Of a DNA stretch of 64,000 nucleotides, positions 8,135-16,938 are shown piece after piece (within the stretch, counting starts at the first letter, position 1; each line of letters starts with the position of its first letter). The notes under the pieces are model-generated. The model was not told where the DNA came from. It saw only the letters and a program-made list of their open reading frames with translations, and did not search any database. Source of the DNA: Pseudomonas veronii. Lineage in GTDB: Bacteria > Pseudomonadota > Gammaproteobacteria > Pseudomonadales > Pseudomonadaceae. The position numbers and the translations under genes were made by a program. The stretch covers positions 1-64,000 of the forward strand of contig NZ_JYLL01000001.1 in NCBI RefSeq assembly GCF_001439695.1, read 5' to 3'.

Positions 8135-10093
8135 TTACTCGGCGCTCCACGTCCACGGCGCAGGTTCACCGACCAGTTGGCCTTGCACCCCTTCGATGCC
8201 CATCTCGCGAATCACGCGCAACTCACCTTCGGTTTCCACGCGTTCTGCAATCAACGGCAAATCGATGCTGTGGGCGGCACGCTGGATCGCCTCGATAAAA
8301 AAGCGCTTGTGGCTTTCCTGATCAATGGTCCGGATGTAGCTGCCGTCGATTTTGAGGTACGCCAGGCCCAGGTTCGCCAGGTTGCCGATCATGCTGAAAC
8401 GCCCGCCGAAACGTTGCAGGCCGAGGCTGTATCCGAGGCTGCGCAGGCGCCGGGTGAGACGCTCCAGCTGGGCTTGCTCGGGCACTTGCTCTTCGCCGAT
8501 CTCCAGCGTCAGGCGCGTACCGAGTGTCGGGTGTTGCGCCAATCGCTCGAACATCCGCTCCAGGGCTTGTGGGTCATTCAAGGTCGCCGCCGAGAGGTTC
8601 AACGCCACCGATTGGTTGTGTTGTGCCAGGTGTTTGATCACCAGGTCGAGCATCAATTGGTCAAGGCGTGCGGTCCAGCCGAAGCGCTCCAGCCAGGGCA
8701 GGAAGTGCCCCGCCGCAATGGTCTGGTCCTGGTTGTCGAGCAGGCGCGACAGTACCTTGTAGTGCAGCACCTGACGGGTATCGCTGCTACTGACCACCGG
8801 CTGGAAAAACAAGCGGAAGCGCCCCTGATTCAGGGCCTCGTCGAGCAGGGTGTGCCAGCTATGCGGATCGTCGCTGACGGTGCCCCGGGTCTGGCGCTCC
8901 AGGCATACCCAGGTTTGGCCGCTACTGGCTTCAGCCTGGGCCAGGGCCTGATCGGCCAGCTTCAACAGGTCGGCCGAGGCATCGCCGGGGTTGTAGGGCG
9001 CGAGGCCGATGTAGGCCACGCTCTGCATGTCTGTGGCGCCCGTTTCGTACAGGCTCTGCAGGGTGGTTTCCAGCGCCTGGGCCAATTGCACCGCTTCGTG
9101 ACGCACCAGGCCTGGGGCAAGCACCGCGAACTCGCCGCCGCGGCTGCGGGTGATCAGGTTGTGGGTTTCCGGGTACTTGGCGCAGGTCCGCACCAGTTGC
9201 TGGCTGACGGCTTGCAGCAGTTGGTCGGTGCGTTGCCCGCCCAGGCGCTGGTTGAGACCGGCGAGGTCATTGACCCGCAAGATCAGCAGGTAGCCTGAAC
9301 TGGCTTCTTCCAGGTTGCTGACCCGCGAGTTGAGCTGCATCTCGAAATAGCGCCGGTTGGCCAGCCCGGTCAGGCTGTCCTGGTAGGACTCCACGCGCAG
9401 CTTCTCGCTGCGCTCGGTCTGTTCATTGAACAACGCCTTGAGCTTCTCGACCATCTGGTTCATGGCCTGCACCACGCGCCGCAGTTCGGGGGTGCGGGGC
9501 AGGTCGGGCAAACTGATGAATTCGCGCCGCGCGATGGCGTGGGACTGCTCGACCATATAGTCCAGCGGCTTCAACTGACGGCGCAGCAACAACGCGCCGA
9601 GCACCGCACTCGCGGCGCCGCAGAGCAGCAACCAGCCCAGGCTGCCCAATGCGCTCTGCCACAGTTTGGCCAGGGCGAACATCGGGTGGCTGATCACCTC
9701 GACCTGTGCCGCCTGCTGCCAGCCTCGGCTGACGATGGCATCGCCGCCGGCCGGCGCGAGGCCGATCATTTTCACGAACCAGGCCGGCACGCCGCTGGCA
9801 TCAGGCTCGGCGGCACGCTCCACCAGCACCTGGTTATTGCTCAGGTCCACCACGCGGATGCTCGCGTAGTAGCCACTGTCAAAAATCGAACTGACCATCA
9901 GCTCGGTCATCGCCGGGTCATCGATGTTCGGCGTCAGCGACAGTGCCAGTGCGGTGGCCGCATCCTGGGCGTGGGAACGCAACTGGTTGACGTACTGCGC
10001 ACGCGAGCTTTCCAGGCTGACGATGAAGCTACCGCTGAAGGCAACCACTAGAAACACACAGATAGCGATCAGCAATTGTTTGAACAGTGACAT
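8135..10093 (-). CDS. lapD: LapD, inside-out c-di-GMP receptor controlling LapG
   Basis: A 652-residue inner-membrane protein: TM1 (about 6-25), a periplasmic LapG-binding domain (26-150) with the family's conserved Trp at 125, TM2 (about 151-171), HAMP (172-220), and degenerate GGDEF (about 235-390) and EAL (about 400-652) domains. The GGDEF signature reads RGGEF (318-322) and the EAL motif reads KVLSRL, so neither catalytic site is intact, as expected for a receptor. In the known system, c-di-GMP bound to the EAL domain lets the periplasmic domain sequester LapG, which preserves the adhesin on the surface. The ATG at 10093 is preceded by AGGAG. The gene lies 11 bases downstream of lapG on the same strand and is probably cotranscribed. 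Confidence 0.95.
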   Translation of the reverse strand: MSLFKQLLIAICVFLVVAFSGSFIVSLESSRAQYVNQLRSHAQDAATALALSLTPNIDDPAMTELMVSSIFDSGYYASIRVVDLSNNQVLVERAAEPDASGVPAWFVKMIGLAPAGGDAIVSRGWQQAAQVEVISHPMFALAKLWQSALGSLGWLLLCGAASAVLGALLLRRQLKPLDYMVEQSHAIARREFISLPDLPRTPELRRVVQAMNQMVEKLKALFNEQTERSEKLRVESYQDSLTGLANRRYFEMQLNSRVSNLEEASSGYLLILRVNDLAGLNQRLGGQRTDQLLQAVSQQLVRTCAKYPETHNLITRSRGGEFAVLAPGLVRHEAVQLAQALETTLQSLYETGATDMQSVAYIGLAPYNPGDASADLLKLADQALAQAEASSGQTWVCLERQTRGTVSDDPHSWHTLLDEALNQGRFRLFFQPVVSSSDTRQVLHYKVLSRLLDNQDQTIAAGHFLPWLERFGWTARLDQLMLDLVIKHLAQHNQSVALNLSAATLNDPQALERMFERLAQHPTLGTRLTLEIGEEQVPEQAQLERLTRRLRSLGYSLGLQRFGGRFSMIGNLANLGLAYLKIDGSYIRTIDQESHKRFFIEAIQRAAHSIDLPLIAERVETEGELRVIREMGIEGVQGQLVGEPAPWTWSAE

Positions 10094-10104
10094 CGTAGCT
10101 CCTG

Positions 10105-10821
10105 TTAATTATCCGAACTGGCCGGAAACCCTTCGGCGGTCATTTTTTTCAAGACATCCTGCCAGCGTGACAGGCGCTTGCTATCACCGACTTTTTTGTT
10201 GCCCGCCGCGCCGGTCAGCCACAACCCTTCGCCGTTGAAAGCGTAGACGGGCAGCAGGTCCGGACGTTGGCTGGCCGGCAGAATGGGGTCCATCAGGCTG
10301 TCCAGTACCAACGGCATGGCTTCCGGGCTTGAATAGTAGGTCAGTACCATATGCGCGCGATTCTGGCGCAAGGCCTTGACGTAGGTTATGCGCAGCTTCT
10401 CGGCCGGGACGCCCAAGTGACGCAGGCTGAAGTATTTGGCGATGGCATAGTCTTCACAATCACCGGCACCTTTCCACAGAGATTGAATGGGCGTCGCCCA
10501 ATAATCGATCTCGTGCCACAGGTCGATATCTTCTTCGTAGTGCAACTGGCGGTTAAAGAACAAGTTGACCACGTTGAGTTGTTCGGTTTCGCTGACCTGC
10601 TTTTGCGCCGTGAGCAGGTGTTGCCAGGCATCGATACGCTGGCGCCCGGCGCCCAGGGGCCCGTACAGCGCCTCGGCGCGGCGGCTGATCTGGCTGAAAT
10701 CCCAATCGGCGAGCAGATTGCCCAGCAGGCCGCCACCCAGCAACAGCGTGATGGCCAGACCGTACAGGAACCGAGGGAAGTTAAAGCGTATCGCCACTGC
10801 GAATACCCGAGCTTGCAGCAT
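10105..10821 (-). CDS. lapG: LapG, periplasmic cysteine protease releasing the adhesin
   Basis: A bacterial transglutaminase-like cysteine protease. From the chosen start it has 238 residues, an N-terminal hydrophobic segment (about 17-36) and a Cys-His-Asp triad at about C122 (GDCEDYAI), H157 (RAHMVL) and D174 (VLDSLMDP). The family cleaves the N-terminal retention region of LapA-type adhesins when it is not held by LapD. The frame stays open upstream to 11016, but those extra 65 residues are not LapG-like and would push the membrane segment inward. I took the ATG at 10819-10821, although it has no clear Shine-Dalgarno sequence; the exact start is uncertain. It is first in a lapG-lapD unit and is divergent from the BcsQ-like gene. 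Confidence 0.9.
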   Translation of the reverse strand: MLQARVFAVAIRFNFPRFLYGLAITLLLGGGLLGNLLADWDFSQISRRAEALYGPLGAGRQRIDAWQHLLTAQKQVSETEQLNVVNLFFNRQLHYEEDIDLWHEIDYWATPIQSLWKGAGDCEDYAIAKYFSLRHLGVPAEKLRITYVKALRQNRAHMVLTYYSSPEAMPLVLDSLMDPILPASQRPDLLPVYAFNGEGLWLTGAAGNKKVGDSKRLSRWQDVLKKMTAEGFPASSDN

Positions 10822-11086
10822 TGAAGGTGCGGCAATGGTGCGGTGATACCGGGTAAAAAACAATGGCACGATGAAATCACTTTGTAGCAATTTATCCTGA
10901 ATAAGTGCCGGTAAATTGGCTATTTTCCGCTCGTCTGAAAGGGTGGCGGCAATTCCATCAAAATAATGACACCTCATAACGCCTGTCACAGAATGTCGCA
11001 ACCAAAGCGCCGACAAAAAGACTTGCGGTCAGCCTTATCTTGCCGACCTTTCACGTCTTTAATGGCACTGTGAAGGAGTTATGGCC

Positions 11087-12046
11087 ATGAGCCGTACCGA
11101 TGATCTGTTTGCCCCGTCCGGCAAGAGCCTGACCCGGGAGCCCAAGGCACGGAACGCTCGGCTGCACTTTTTCGGCACCCTTCCATTCGATGATGGCACC
11201 CGCGCTAACCAGAAAGACAGCTCGCGCTTTTGCGCCAATGCGCCAGCGGCCTATGAACAACCTCATCATTATGACTTGAGCACACCGCGCCCAACCGTGG
11301 TGGCGCTGGTCTCGGTCAACGGCGGCGTCGGCCGCAGCACCCTGGCCACGGCGTTGAGCAGCGGCTTGCAGCGCTTGGGGGAGTCGGTGGTGGCGCTGGA
11401 TCTGGACCCTCAAAACGCATTGCGCCAGCATTTCGGCGTGGCCCCGGAGCTCCTGGGCGTCGGCCGCGCCAGCCTGCTCAATACGCGCTGGGAGACGCTC
11501 CTGCAAGCGGGGTTTGCCGGCTGCCGCGTGATCCCCTTCGGGCACACCGATATCAAGCAGAAGGACAACCTGCAACGTTGGCTCACGCGTGAACCGGAGT
11601 GGTTGGCGCAGCACCTGTCGACCCTGGGGTTGAGCGAGCGCCCGCTCATGCTCATCGACACCCCCGCCGGTAATAACGTCTATCTGCATCAAGCGTTGAG
11701 CGTGGCCGATAGCGTATTGGTCGTCGTCCAGCCGAATGCCGCGTGCCTCGGCACGCTTGACCAGTTGGACGCGGTGCTGGCGCCTTATCTTGAGCGTGAA
11801 CGCCCGCCACATTGCCACTATGTGATCAATCAACTGGAAGAAAACTCGGCGTTCAGCCGGGACATGGTCAATGCCTTCAAACTGCGCCTGGGCGATAATC
11901 CGTTGGACGTGGTGCATCGCGATCCCTCGATCAGCGAAGCCCTGGCCTTTGCCACGGACCCGCTGGATAATTTGGCGGCGAGCGCCGCCTGCGACGATCT
12001 CAAGAGGCTGTGCCGGTTGTTGATCGCACGGAAAAAAGCTCGCTAA
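11087..12046 (+). CDS. bcsQ: Orphan BcsQ/WssA-type MinD-like ATPase
   Basis: A ParA/MinD-superfamily ATPase of 319 residues. It has a deviant Walker A (VNGGVGRSTLA), then LDLDPQNALRQHFG, LMLIDTPAG and the C-terminal HRDPSISEALAF, all features of BcsQ/YhjQ, the factor encoded at the start of bacterial cellulose operons and needed for cellulose secretion at the cell pole. About 75 N-terminal residues precede the ATPase core. The ATG at 11087 sits 8 bases after AAGGAG; an in-frame ATG at 11081 is only 2 bases away from it. From memory, the SBW25 wss operon starts and ends with such genes (wssA, wssJ). Here no cellulose synthase follows: 241 bases later comes an opposite-strand methyltransferase gene. 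It is either a remnant of a lost operon or a gene with a role of its own next to lapGD. Confidence 0.8.
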   Translation: MSRTDDLFAPSGKSLTREPKARNARLHFFGTLPFDDGTRANQKDSSRFCANAPAAYEQPHHYDLSTPRPTVVALVSVNGGVGRSTLATALSSGLQRLGESVVALDLDPQNALRQHFGVAPELLGVGRASLLNTRWETLLQAGFAGCRVIPFGHTDIKQKDNLQRWLTREPEWLAQHLSTLGLSERPLMLIDTPAGNNVYLHQALSVADSVLVVVQPNAACLGTLDQLDAVLAPYLERERPPHCHYVINQLEENSAFSRDMVNAFKLRLGDNPLDVVHRDPSISEALAFATDPLDNLAASAACDDLKRLCRLLIARKKAR

Positions 12047-12253
12047 ATCACGCTTTATGCGCTGAACGCGAAATGCTTATGCACAATCGGCAGGTCGCCG
12101 ATGGCGTCGAATGGGGTTTGGGCGGAACCATTCTCAACACGGCGCAACCGCCTGTTTTGCGTGCGTTTTATTCGTTGCACAAAAAATGATCAGTATGGCA
12201 TTTGGCCTGTAGCGCAGATGGCTACAACTTCTGTAAGGATTTCATCAACAGAG

Positions 12254-13227
12254 TTATCCACAGGGCGCGCGTAGGAAAAAATGCGCTTTAATCGCGCTCA
12301 GCCAGCACCATAAGGTTGCGTGGGGTCAGGGTGGTTTCGCAGAAGCTGCCTACCGCCACGGTGTAGCCCTGTTCCCGCAGAAACAGAGCCCGATCCAGCA
12401 CCAGCCACAGTTCCAGCGGGCGGCGGAACAACCCTCGCAGCAGTTCCAGGTTTCTGACCTCGGCCAAGCGCCGCCAGCCGTGTGCCTCCAGCGCTGTCCA
12501 ATCCTGCTCGCCTGTGGATAAACCTTTGAGGCCGGCCAACTCGCGGCAATAGTCGGCGAAGGGTTTATCCAGCCAACTGGCGGGCAGGGACGGCGTGGGC
12601 AGGTACGTGTCGCAATGGCGCAATTGGCGCTGCAAGTGATCGAAACCCAGGCGCCTGGCCATGGACGTATCCCGTTGCCGGCGCACCCGCTTGCCGGCGG
12701 TGACGGTTTCACTGAGGGGCAGCCCCAGGTCATCCACCGATAAGCGCAACGCCGAAGCGCGGCCGACGCTCGACAGTGGCTGATAGCGATCGGTGCGGAT
12801 GCGGTTGTAGCAGCAGGGTGCCAGCGCCAGTTGCTTGCAGCCGGCAGTGCTGGCCAGTTGCAGCAGACGCACGTGCAGGTCGCCGCAGGCGTGCAGGGCG
12901 ACGGGTGTGTGTTCGGCGCTGACCGTCACGTCGGCCAGTACGTCTTGCAGGTGATGGGTGACGGGAAGTTGGTGGTGGTCGCTCAAAGCCTGCCCGGCGG
13001 CGATCAGGGCCGGATCGTATTCCAGGCAGGTCAGTTGCTGCCCGCTGTGCAGCAGGCGGCGGCCGAGGTGGCCTTTGCCGGCGCACCAGTCCAGCCAGTG
13101 CCGCGGTGGTTGCGCGAACCCCAGGGCAGCACCGAATGCTTCGATCTGTTGCCACTTGCGGCCGGGCACATCGACGTTCAGGCGCTGGCGGGCGGGTGCC
13201 AGGGGCTGCGTCGGTAACTTATCCACA
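12254..13227. other. Three exact DnaA-box nonamers within 1 kb
   Basis: TTATCCACA occurs at 12254-12262 and 13219-13227, and its complement TGTGGATAA at 12513-12521. The first lies in the 12047-12287 gap, the other two inside the methyltransferase gene. A near match (TGTGGAAAA) follows at about 13259. No oriC-like AT-rich element or dnaA gene is adjacent. The 12047-12287 gap otherwise holds only a 38-codon open frame (12073-12189) that I cannot support as a gene. Confidence 0.45.
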
Positions 13228-13475
13228 GCACTGAGGCGCAGCGCCTGCGCGGCCAACTGTGGAAAAGGCGCCGGGGCGGGCAGCTCATGGGGCCGGTTGT
13301 GGCTGCTTTCCGCGTCGGCCAGCGAGCGCCGGCGCAGCCACTGGGCGAGCGCGGGATGTTGGGATTCCCAGGGTAACTGGCGATGCGTGAAGGGCCGTGG
13401 TCGCCACAGCCCCTGATGTTCGCTGAGGAACGCATCCAGCGCCTGGAAGTGCGCTTCAACGTCCCTGGCAAGCAT
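12288..13475 (-). CDS. SAM-dependent methyltransferase (Methyltransf_32-like)
   Basis: A 395-residue protein with a Rossmann-type SAM site in its middle (LDWCAGKGHLGRRLL), followed by LEYDPALI, HACGDLH and LAPCCYN, a pattern seen in the Methyltransf_32/METTL25-like group. The substrate is unknown. The ATG at 13475 lies inside the end of the upstream permease gene, a 20-base overlap on the same strand, so translation may be coupled to the ABC transporter operon. The frame is open 16 codons further upstream, but that stretch is Cys/Trp-rich and lies wholly within the permease gene. Its position as last gene of an amino acid transport operon does not by itself suggest a substrate. Confidence 0.75.
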   Translation of the reverse strand: MLARDVEAHFQALDAFLSEHQGLWRPRPFTHRQLPWESQHPALAQWLRRRSLADAESSHNRPHELPAPAPFPQLAAQALRLSAVDKLPTQPLAPARQRLNVDVPGRKWQQIEAFGAALGFAQPPRHWLDWCAGKGHLGRRLLHSGQQLTCLEYDPALIAAGQALSDHHQLPVTHHLQDVLADVTVSAEHTPVALHACGDLHVRLLQLASTAGCKQLALAPCCYNRIRTDRYQPLSSVGRASALRLSVDDLGLPLSETVTAGKRVRRQRDTSMARRLGFDHLQRQLRHCDTYLPTPSLPASWLDKPFADYCRELAGLKGLSTGEQDWTALEAHGWRRLAEVRNLELLRGLFRRPLELWLVLDRALFLREQGYTVAVGSFCETTLTPRNLMVLAERD

Positions 13476-14187
13476 CGACTCGCAGCCAGCGTTCCAGCAG
13501 TTTGAAACCGCGCACCAGCACATAGGCCATCAGCAGGTAGAACAGGCCGGCGGCGAAGAAGATCTCCACTGGCAGGTACGTGCGCGCAATGATGGTGCGC
13601 GCCATGCCAGTCAGTTCGAGCAGCGTCACGGTGCTGGCCAGGGCGCTGGCCTTGAGCATCAGGATCACTTCGTTGCTGTACGCCGGCAGGCCGATGCGCG
13701 AGGCGCGCGGCAGGATGATATAGAACAGCGTCTTCGGCTTGGACATGCCCAGGGCCCGCGCCGCTTCGATTTCACCCGGCGGGATGGCCTGGATCGCACC
13801 GCGCAGGATTTCGGCGATATAGGCGGCGGTGTGCAGGGTCATGGTGGCGGTGGCGCACCAGAACGGATCGCGCAGGTACGGCCACATGAAGCTGTTACGC
13901 ACCGAGTCGAACTGCGCCAGGCCGTAGTAGACCAGGAACAGTTGCACCAGCAACGGCGTGCCGCGAAAGAAGATAATGTAGCAATAGGGCAGGGTCCGCA
14001 CGTACCAGCGGCGCGAGGAGCGGGCGATGCCCAGCGGGATCGCCAGCAGCAGGCCGGCAATCACCGCAATGGCCACCAGCTCGAGGGTGAGAGTCGCGCC
14101 CTGGGCCAGTTTGGGCAGCCACTTGATGATCACGGCCCAGTTCAGGCCCAGGTCGAAATGGGACAGCCAGCTGTAGTCGCCGTTCAT
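13456..14187 (-). CDS. Basic amino acid ABC transporter permease (HisM-type)
   Basis: A 243-residue inner-membrane permease of the polar amino acid (HisM/AotM) family, with about five hydrophobic segments and the EAA loop (EIEAARALGMSKPKTLFYIILP) that docks onto the ATPase. The start is the ATG at 14187, with AAGGAGC 5' of it; it overlaps the stop of the preceding permease by 4 bases (ATGA), a sign of translational coupling. The longer open frame upstream reads through the neighbouring permease out of phase and is not real. With the genes at 14184, 14954 and 15720 it forms a complete importer, probably for lysine, arginine, ornithine or histidine. Confidence 0.9.
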   Translation of the reverse strand: MNGDYSWLSHFDLGLNWAVIIKWLPKLAQGATLTLELVAIAVIAGLLLAIPLGIARSSRRWYVRTLPYCYIIFFRGTPLLVQLFLVYYGLAQFDSVRNSFMWPYLRDPFWCATATMTLHTAAYIAEILRGAIQAIPPGEIEAARALGMSKPKTLFYIILPRASRIGLPAYSNEVILMLKASALASTVTLLELTGMARTIIARTYLPVEIFFAAGLFYLLMAYVLVRGFKLLERWLRVDACQGR

Positions 14188-14879
14188 TGGGTGCTCCTTG
14201 CAAAGCCGCGACTGGCGCGTTCTTCCAGGAAGTGCATGCCAGTCATGGCCAGCACGGTGAGGCCCAGGTACATGAACGCCGCCACCATGAAGAAGGTGAA
14301 CGGCTGCTTGGTCACGGTCACGCCGATCTGCGCATGGCGCATGATTTCTTCGAGGCCGATCACCGATACCAGCGCGGTGTCTTTCATCAGGATCATGAAC
14401 AGGTTGCCCAGGCCCGGCAGGGCGATGCGCCACATCTGCGGCATGATCAAGCGGGTGAAGATGCGAAACTTCGACAGGCCCAATGCCACACCGGCTTCAC
14501 GGTGGCCCTTGGGAATAGCGAGGATCGCACCACGGAACACTTCCGTGGCGTAGGCGCCAAAGCACAGGCCCAGGGCGATGACCCCGGCGGCGAAGGCGCT
14601 GAGGGAAAGGTCGGGGTTACCGAAAAACTCCCCGAGGGCACGCATCAGGTTGACCGTGCCGAAATAAATCAGCAACACCCACAACAGTTCGGGAATACCG
14701 CGAACGAGGGTCGAGTAAGCCCCGCCCAGCCACTGCAGCGGCTTGTATGGGGACGTCTTGGCCAAAGCGCCGGCCAGGCCGAGTACCAGCCCCAGGCACA
14801 GGGCCGTGAGCGCCAGCTTGACGGTCATCAGCGCGCCGGCGGCGAGCGCCGGGCCGAATCCGTAGAGATCGAAATTCAT
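14184..14879 (-). CDS. Basic amino acid ABC transporter permease (HisQ-type)
   Basis: A 231-residue integral membrane permease, the partner of the HisM-type protein at 13456-14187. It shows hydrophobic helices from the N-terminus and the EAA motif (HREAGVALGLSKFRIFTRLI). Proteins of this pair form the heterodimeric channel of type I importers for basic amino acids. The gene starts at the ATG at 14879, 74 bases after the binding-protein gene. That gap (14880-14953) is larger than elsewhere in the operon and could give differential expression of the abundant binding protein, though I see no clear hairpin in it. Confidence 0.9.
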   Translation of the reverse strand: MNFDLYGFGPALAAGALMTVKLALTALCLGLVLGLAGALAKTSPYKPLQWLGGAYSTLVRGIPELLWVLLIYFGTVNLMRALGEFFGNPDLSLSAFAAGVIALGLCFGAYATEVFRGAILAIPKGHREAGVALGLSKFRIFTRLIMPQMWRIALPGLGNLFMILMKDTALVSVIGLEEIMRHAQIGVTVTKQPFTFFMVAAFMYLGLTVLAMTGMHFLEERASRGFARSTQ

Positions 14880-14953
14880 GGTGTTTTCATATCGCGGCAG
14901 GCAAAGCTGAAAGCCGACGCGCCCCTGGGAGCGCGTCGGGCATACCGTTCAGA

Positions 14954-15706
14954 TCATTCGATGCTGAAAGGGAAGTACTTGTCGTTGATCTTCTTGTAGG
15001 TGCCGTCGGCCTTGATCTCTGCCAGGGCTTTGTTCAGGCGTTCGCGCAGCGGGTCGCCTTTGCGCACGGCGATACCGATCTTGTCGCTCTCGACCACCGG
15101 GTTGCCCTTGAATTCGTAGGCGGAACCGTCTTTGCTCTTGAGCCATTCGTACTGCACGTACTTGTCGGCGAGGATGCCGTCCAGGCGGCCGGACGTCAGG
15201 TCGAGGTAGGCGTTTTCCTGGGTGTCGTAGAGCTTGCTGGTGGTGTCTGGCAGCTTGTCTTCCAGGTAGGTGCCGGCCAACGTCGCGCGTTGTGCGCCGA
15301 TGATCTTGCCTTTCAGGTAGGCCGCGTCGGTCTTGAAGTCTGCCGTGGCTTTAGGTGCGATGAACTGCAGCTTGTTGGAGTAGTACGGGTCGGTGAAGTC
15401 GACGGCCTGCTTGCGCTCGTCGGTGATCGACAGCGAGGACACCAGGAAGTCGAATTTCTTCGCGTTCAGCGCCGGGATGATGCCGTCCCAGTCCGATACA
15501 TACACTTCGCACTTCTCGACTTTCATCTTGGCGCACAGGGCGTCGCCGATGTCTTTGTCGAAGCCGACGACGTTGCCGCTGGCATCTTTATTGTTGAACG
15601 GCGGGTAGGCCGCTTCGATCCCCATTTTCAGGGTTTCTGCCATGGCCGAGGCGCTGAACGCCATCGAAACGGCCGCGGCCAGAAGGAATTTTTTATAGTT
15701 CTGCAT
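14954..15706 (-). CDS. Periplasmic lysine/arginine/ornithine-type binding protein
   Basis: A 250-residue family 3 solute-binding protein with a typical signal peptide (MQNYKKFLLAAAVSMAFS then ASAMAE). The mature protein begins ETLKMGIEAAYPPFNNKDASG and contains the family core (GFDKDIGDALCAKM, SLSITDERKQAVDFTDPYY), matching ArgT/HisJ/AotJ-like proteins. The ATG at 15706 is preceded by CGGAG; a longer open frame upstream crosses the ATPase gene out of phase and is rejected. It lies 13 bases after the ATPase gene in the same operon and should deliver ligand to the HisQM channel. Which basic amino acid is preferred cannot be read from the sequence. Confidence 0.92.
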   Translation of the reverse strand: MQNYKKFLLAAAVSMAFSASAMAETLKMGIEAAYPPFNNKDASGNVVGFDKDIGDALCAKMKVEKCEVYVSDWDGIIPALNAKKFDFLVSSLSITDERKQAVDFTDPYYSNKLQFIAPKATADFKTDAAYLKGKIIGAQRATLAGTYLEDKLPDTTSKLYDTQENAYLDLTSGRLDGILADKYVQYEWLKSKDGSAYEFKGNPVVESDKIGIAVRKGDPLRERLNKALAEIKADGTYKKINDKYFPFSIE

Positions 15707-15719
15707 GCATGTTGCTCCG

Positions 15720-16493
15720 TTAGCGGTTGCTGGACATGAATTGTTTGCAGCGCGCCGAAAGCGGGTTTTCAAACACCTGCTGTGGCGATCCTTGCTCTTC
15801 GACCAGGCCTTGGTGCAAGAACACCACTTCACTGGACACCTGGCGGGCGAAGCCCATTTCATGGGTGACCAGCAGCATGGTGCGGCCTTCTTCGGCCAGC
15901 GCGCGGATCACATTAAGTACTTCCTGGACCATTTCCGGGTCAAGGGCCGAGGTGGGTTCGTCGAACAGGATGACTTTCGGCTGCATCGCCAGGGTACGCG
16001 CGATGGCCGCCCGCTGCTGCTGGCCGCCGGACAATTGCGCGGGGTAGGCGTGGCGCTTGTCGCCGATGCCGACCTTGGCCAGCAAGGCTTCGGCCACTTC
16101 GATGGCTTCGGCCTTGCTCTGGCCGAGCACACGGCGTGGGGCCTCGATGATGTTGTCGAGGATGCTCATGTGCGGCCACAGGTTAAAGTTTTGAAACACA
16201 AACCCGATTTCGCTGCGCAGGCGGTTGATCTGCTTGCCGTCGGCGGCTATCAGCTCGCCGTTCTTCGCGGCCTTGAGCTTGAGCTCTTCGCCGGCCACCA
16301 GGATCTGGCCCTGGTGCGGGTTTTCCAGCAGGTTGATGCAGCGCAGGAATGTGGACTTGCCGGAACCGGAGGAACCCAGGATCGAGATCACATCGCCGTC
16401 GCGAGCGGTCAGCGAGATACCTTTGAGTACCTCCAGCTCACCATAGCGTTTATGCAAGTTGCGGATTTCAAGCGCGGGCGCGGCCAGAGCCAT
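15720..16493 (-). CDS. Basic amino acid ABC transporter ATPase (HisP-type)
   Basis: A 257-residue ABC ATPase with Walker A GSSGSGKST, the Q-loop in GFVFQNFNLWPHMS, signature LSGGQQQR, Walker B VILFDEPTSALDP and the switch His (LVTHEMGFARQV), closest to the HisP/GlnQ class of amino acid importers. The ATG at 16493 follows TGAGGA. It is the first gene of the operon that runs leftward through the binding protein, the two permeases and the methyltransferase, so the promoter should lie in the 16494-16938 gap. From memory, the same ATPase-binding protein-permease-permease order occurs in PAO1 at PA5152-PA5155. Confidence 0.93.
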   Translation of the reverse strand: MALAAPALEIRNLHKRYGELEVLKGISLTARDGDVISILGSSGSGKSTFLRCINLLENPHQGQILVAGEELKLKAAKNGELIAADGKQINRLRSEIGFVFQNFNLWPHMSILDNIIEAPRRVLGQSKAEAIEVAEALLAKVGIGDKRHAYPAQLSGGQQQRAAIARTLAMQPKVILFDEPTSALDPEMVQEVLNVIRALAEEGRTMLLVTHEMGFARQVSSEVVFLHQGLVEEQGSPQQVFENPLSARCKQFMSSNR

Positions 16494-16938
16494 GTGCGGT
16501 CCTCATTGTGTTCGTTGCGTTCCTGCTGTTGGGTCGCCTTCCTGGCGAGGCGCCAACCTAGCATAGCGTCCGGATGGCAGCCAACAGCGCGGCGGATGCT
16601 TAACAGGTGGTCTGCGGCAAGGTGTCGCATCGGCACAGCGGCGTGTCGCGCCATCAACAACCGAACAGCCGTTTGAACCTGGAAAACCCGCAGGCTTCGC
16701 GTGAAAAAGGGCGCGATGGTGCCAGCTTTGGGCGGGTGTTGGAAGGGTTAACCGGGCAAACGGTGACCATCGGCCCTTTTATGGGGCGTCACGTACTTTT
16801 TGTGTGTATTTGTGGTGCGCGCGTTCGGGTAAAAGTGAGTCGCTCGGTAACGCTGTAGCGGAATGCCAGCATTCTCAATGACTTGCGAGGGCTGCTGGAT
16901 CGTCCTACAGCCCGCGTCAATCGGGGTTTTGTAACATT
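16494..16938. other. Divergent intergenic region, no gene supported
   Basis: The gap separates the leftward ABC operon from the rightward permease. An 83-codon open frame at 16607-16858 has unlikely composition and no ribosome binding site, so I do not call it. The region should contain the ABC operon promoter, but I could not pick a convincing -35/-10 pair. Confidence 0.5.

Noticed and set aside
10822..11016. 65-residue N-terminal extension of LapG
   Set aside because: Not LapG-like and would bury the membrane signal; the family begins just before the hydrophobic segment.
10822..11086. Possible c-di-GMP riboswitch in the lapG-bcsQ gap
   Set aside because: The conserved GEMM core and its two-stem arrangement were not found.
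12073..12189. 38-codon open frame after the BcsQ-like gene, considered as a wssB remnant
   Set aside because: Product does not resemble the start of a cellulose synthase as far as I can judge, and no Shine-Dalgarno is visible.
16607..16858. 83-codon open frame in the gap before the permease
   Set aside because: No ribosome binding site, unlikely composition, and it lies in promoter DNA.
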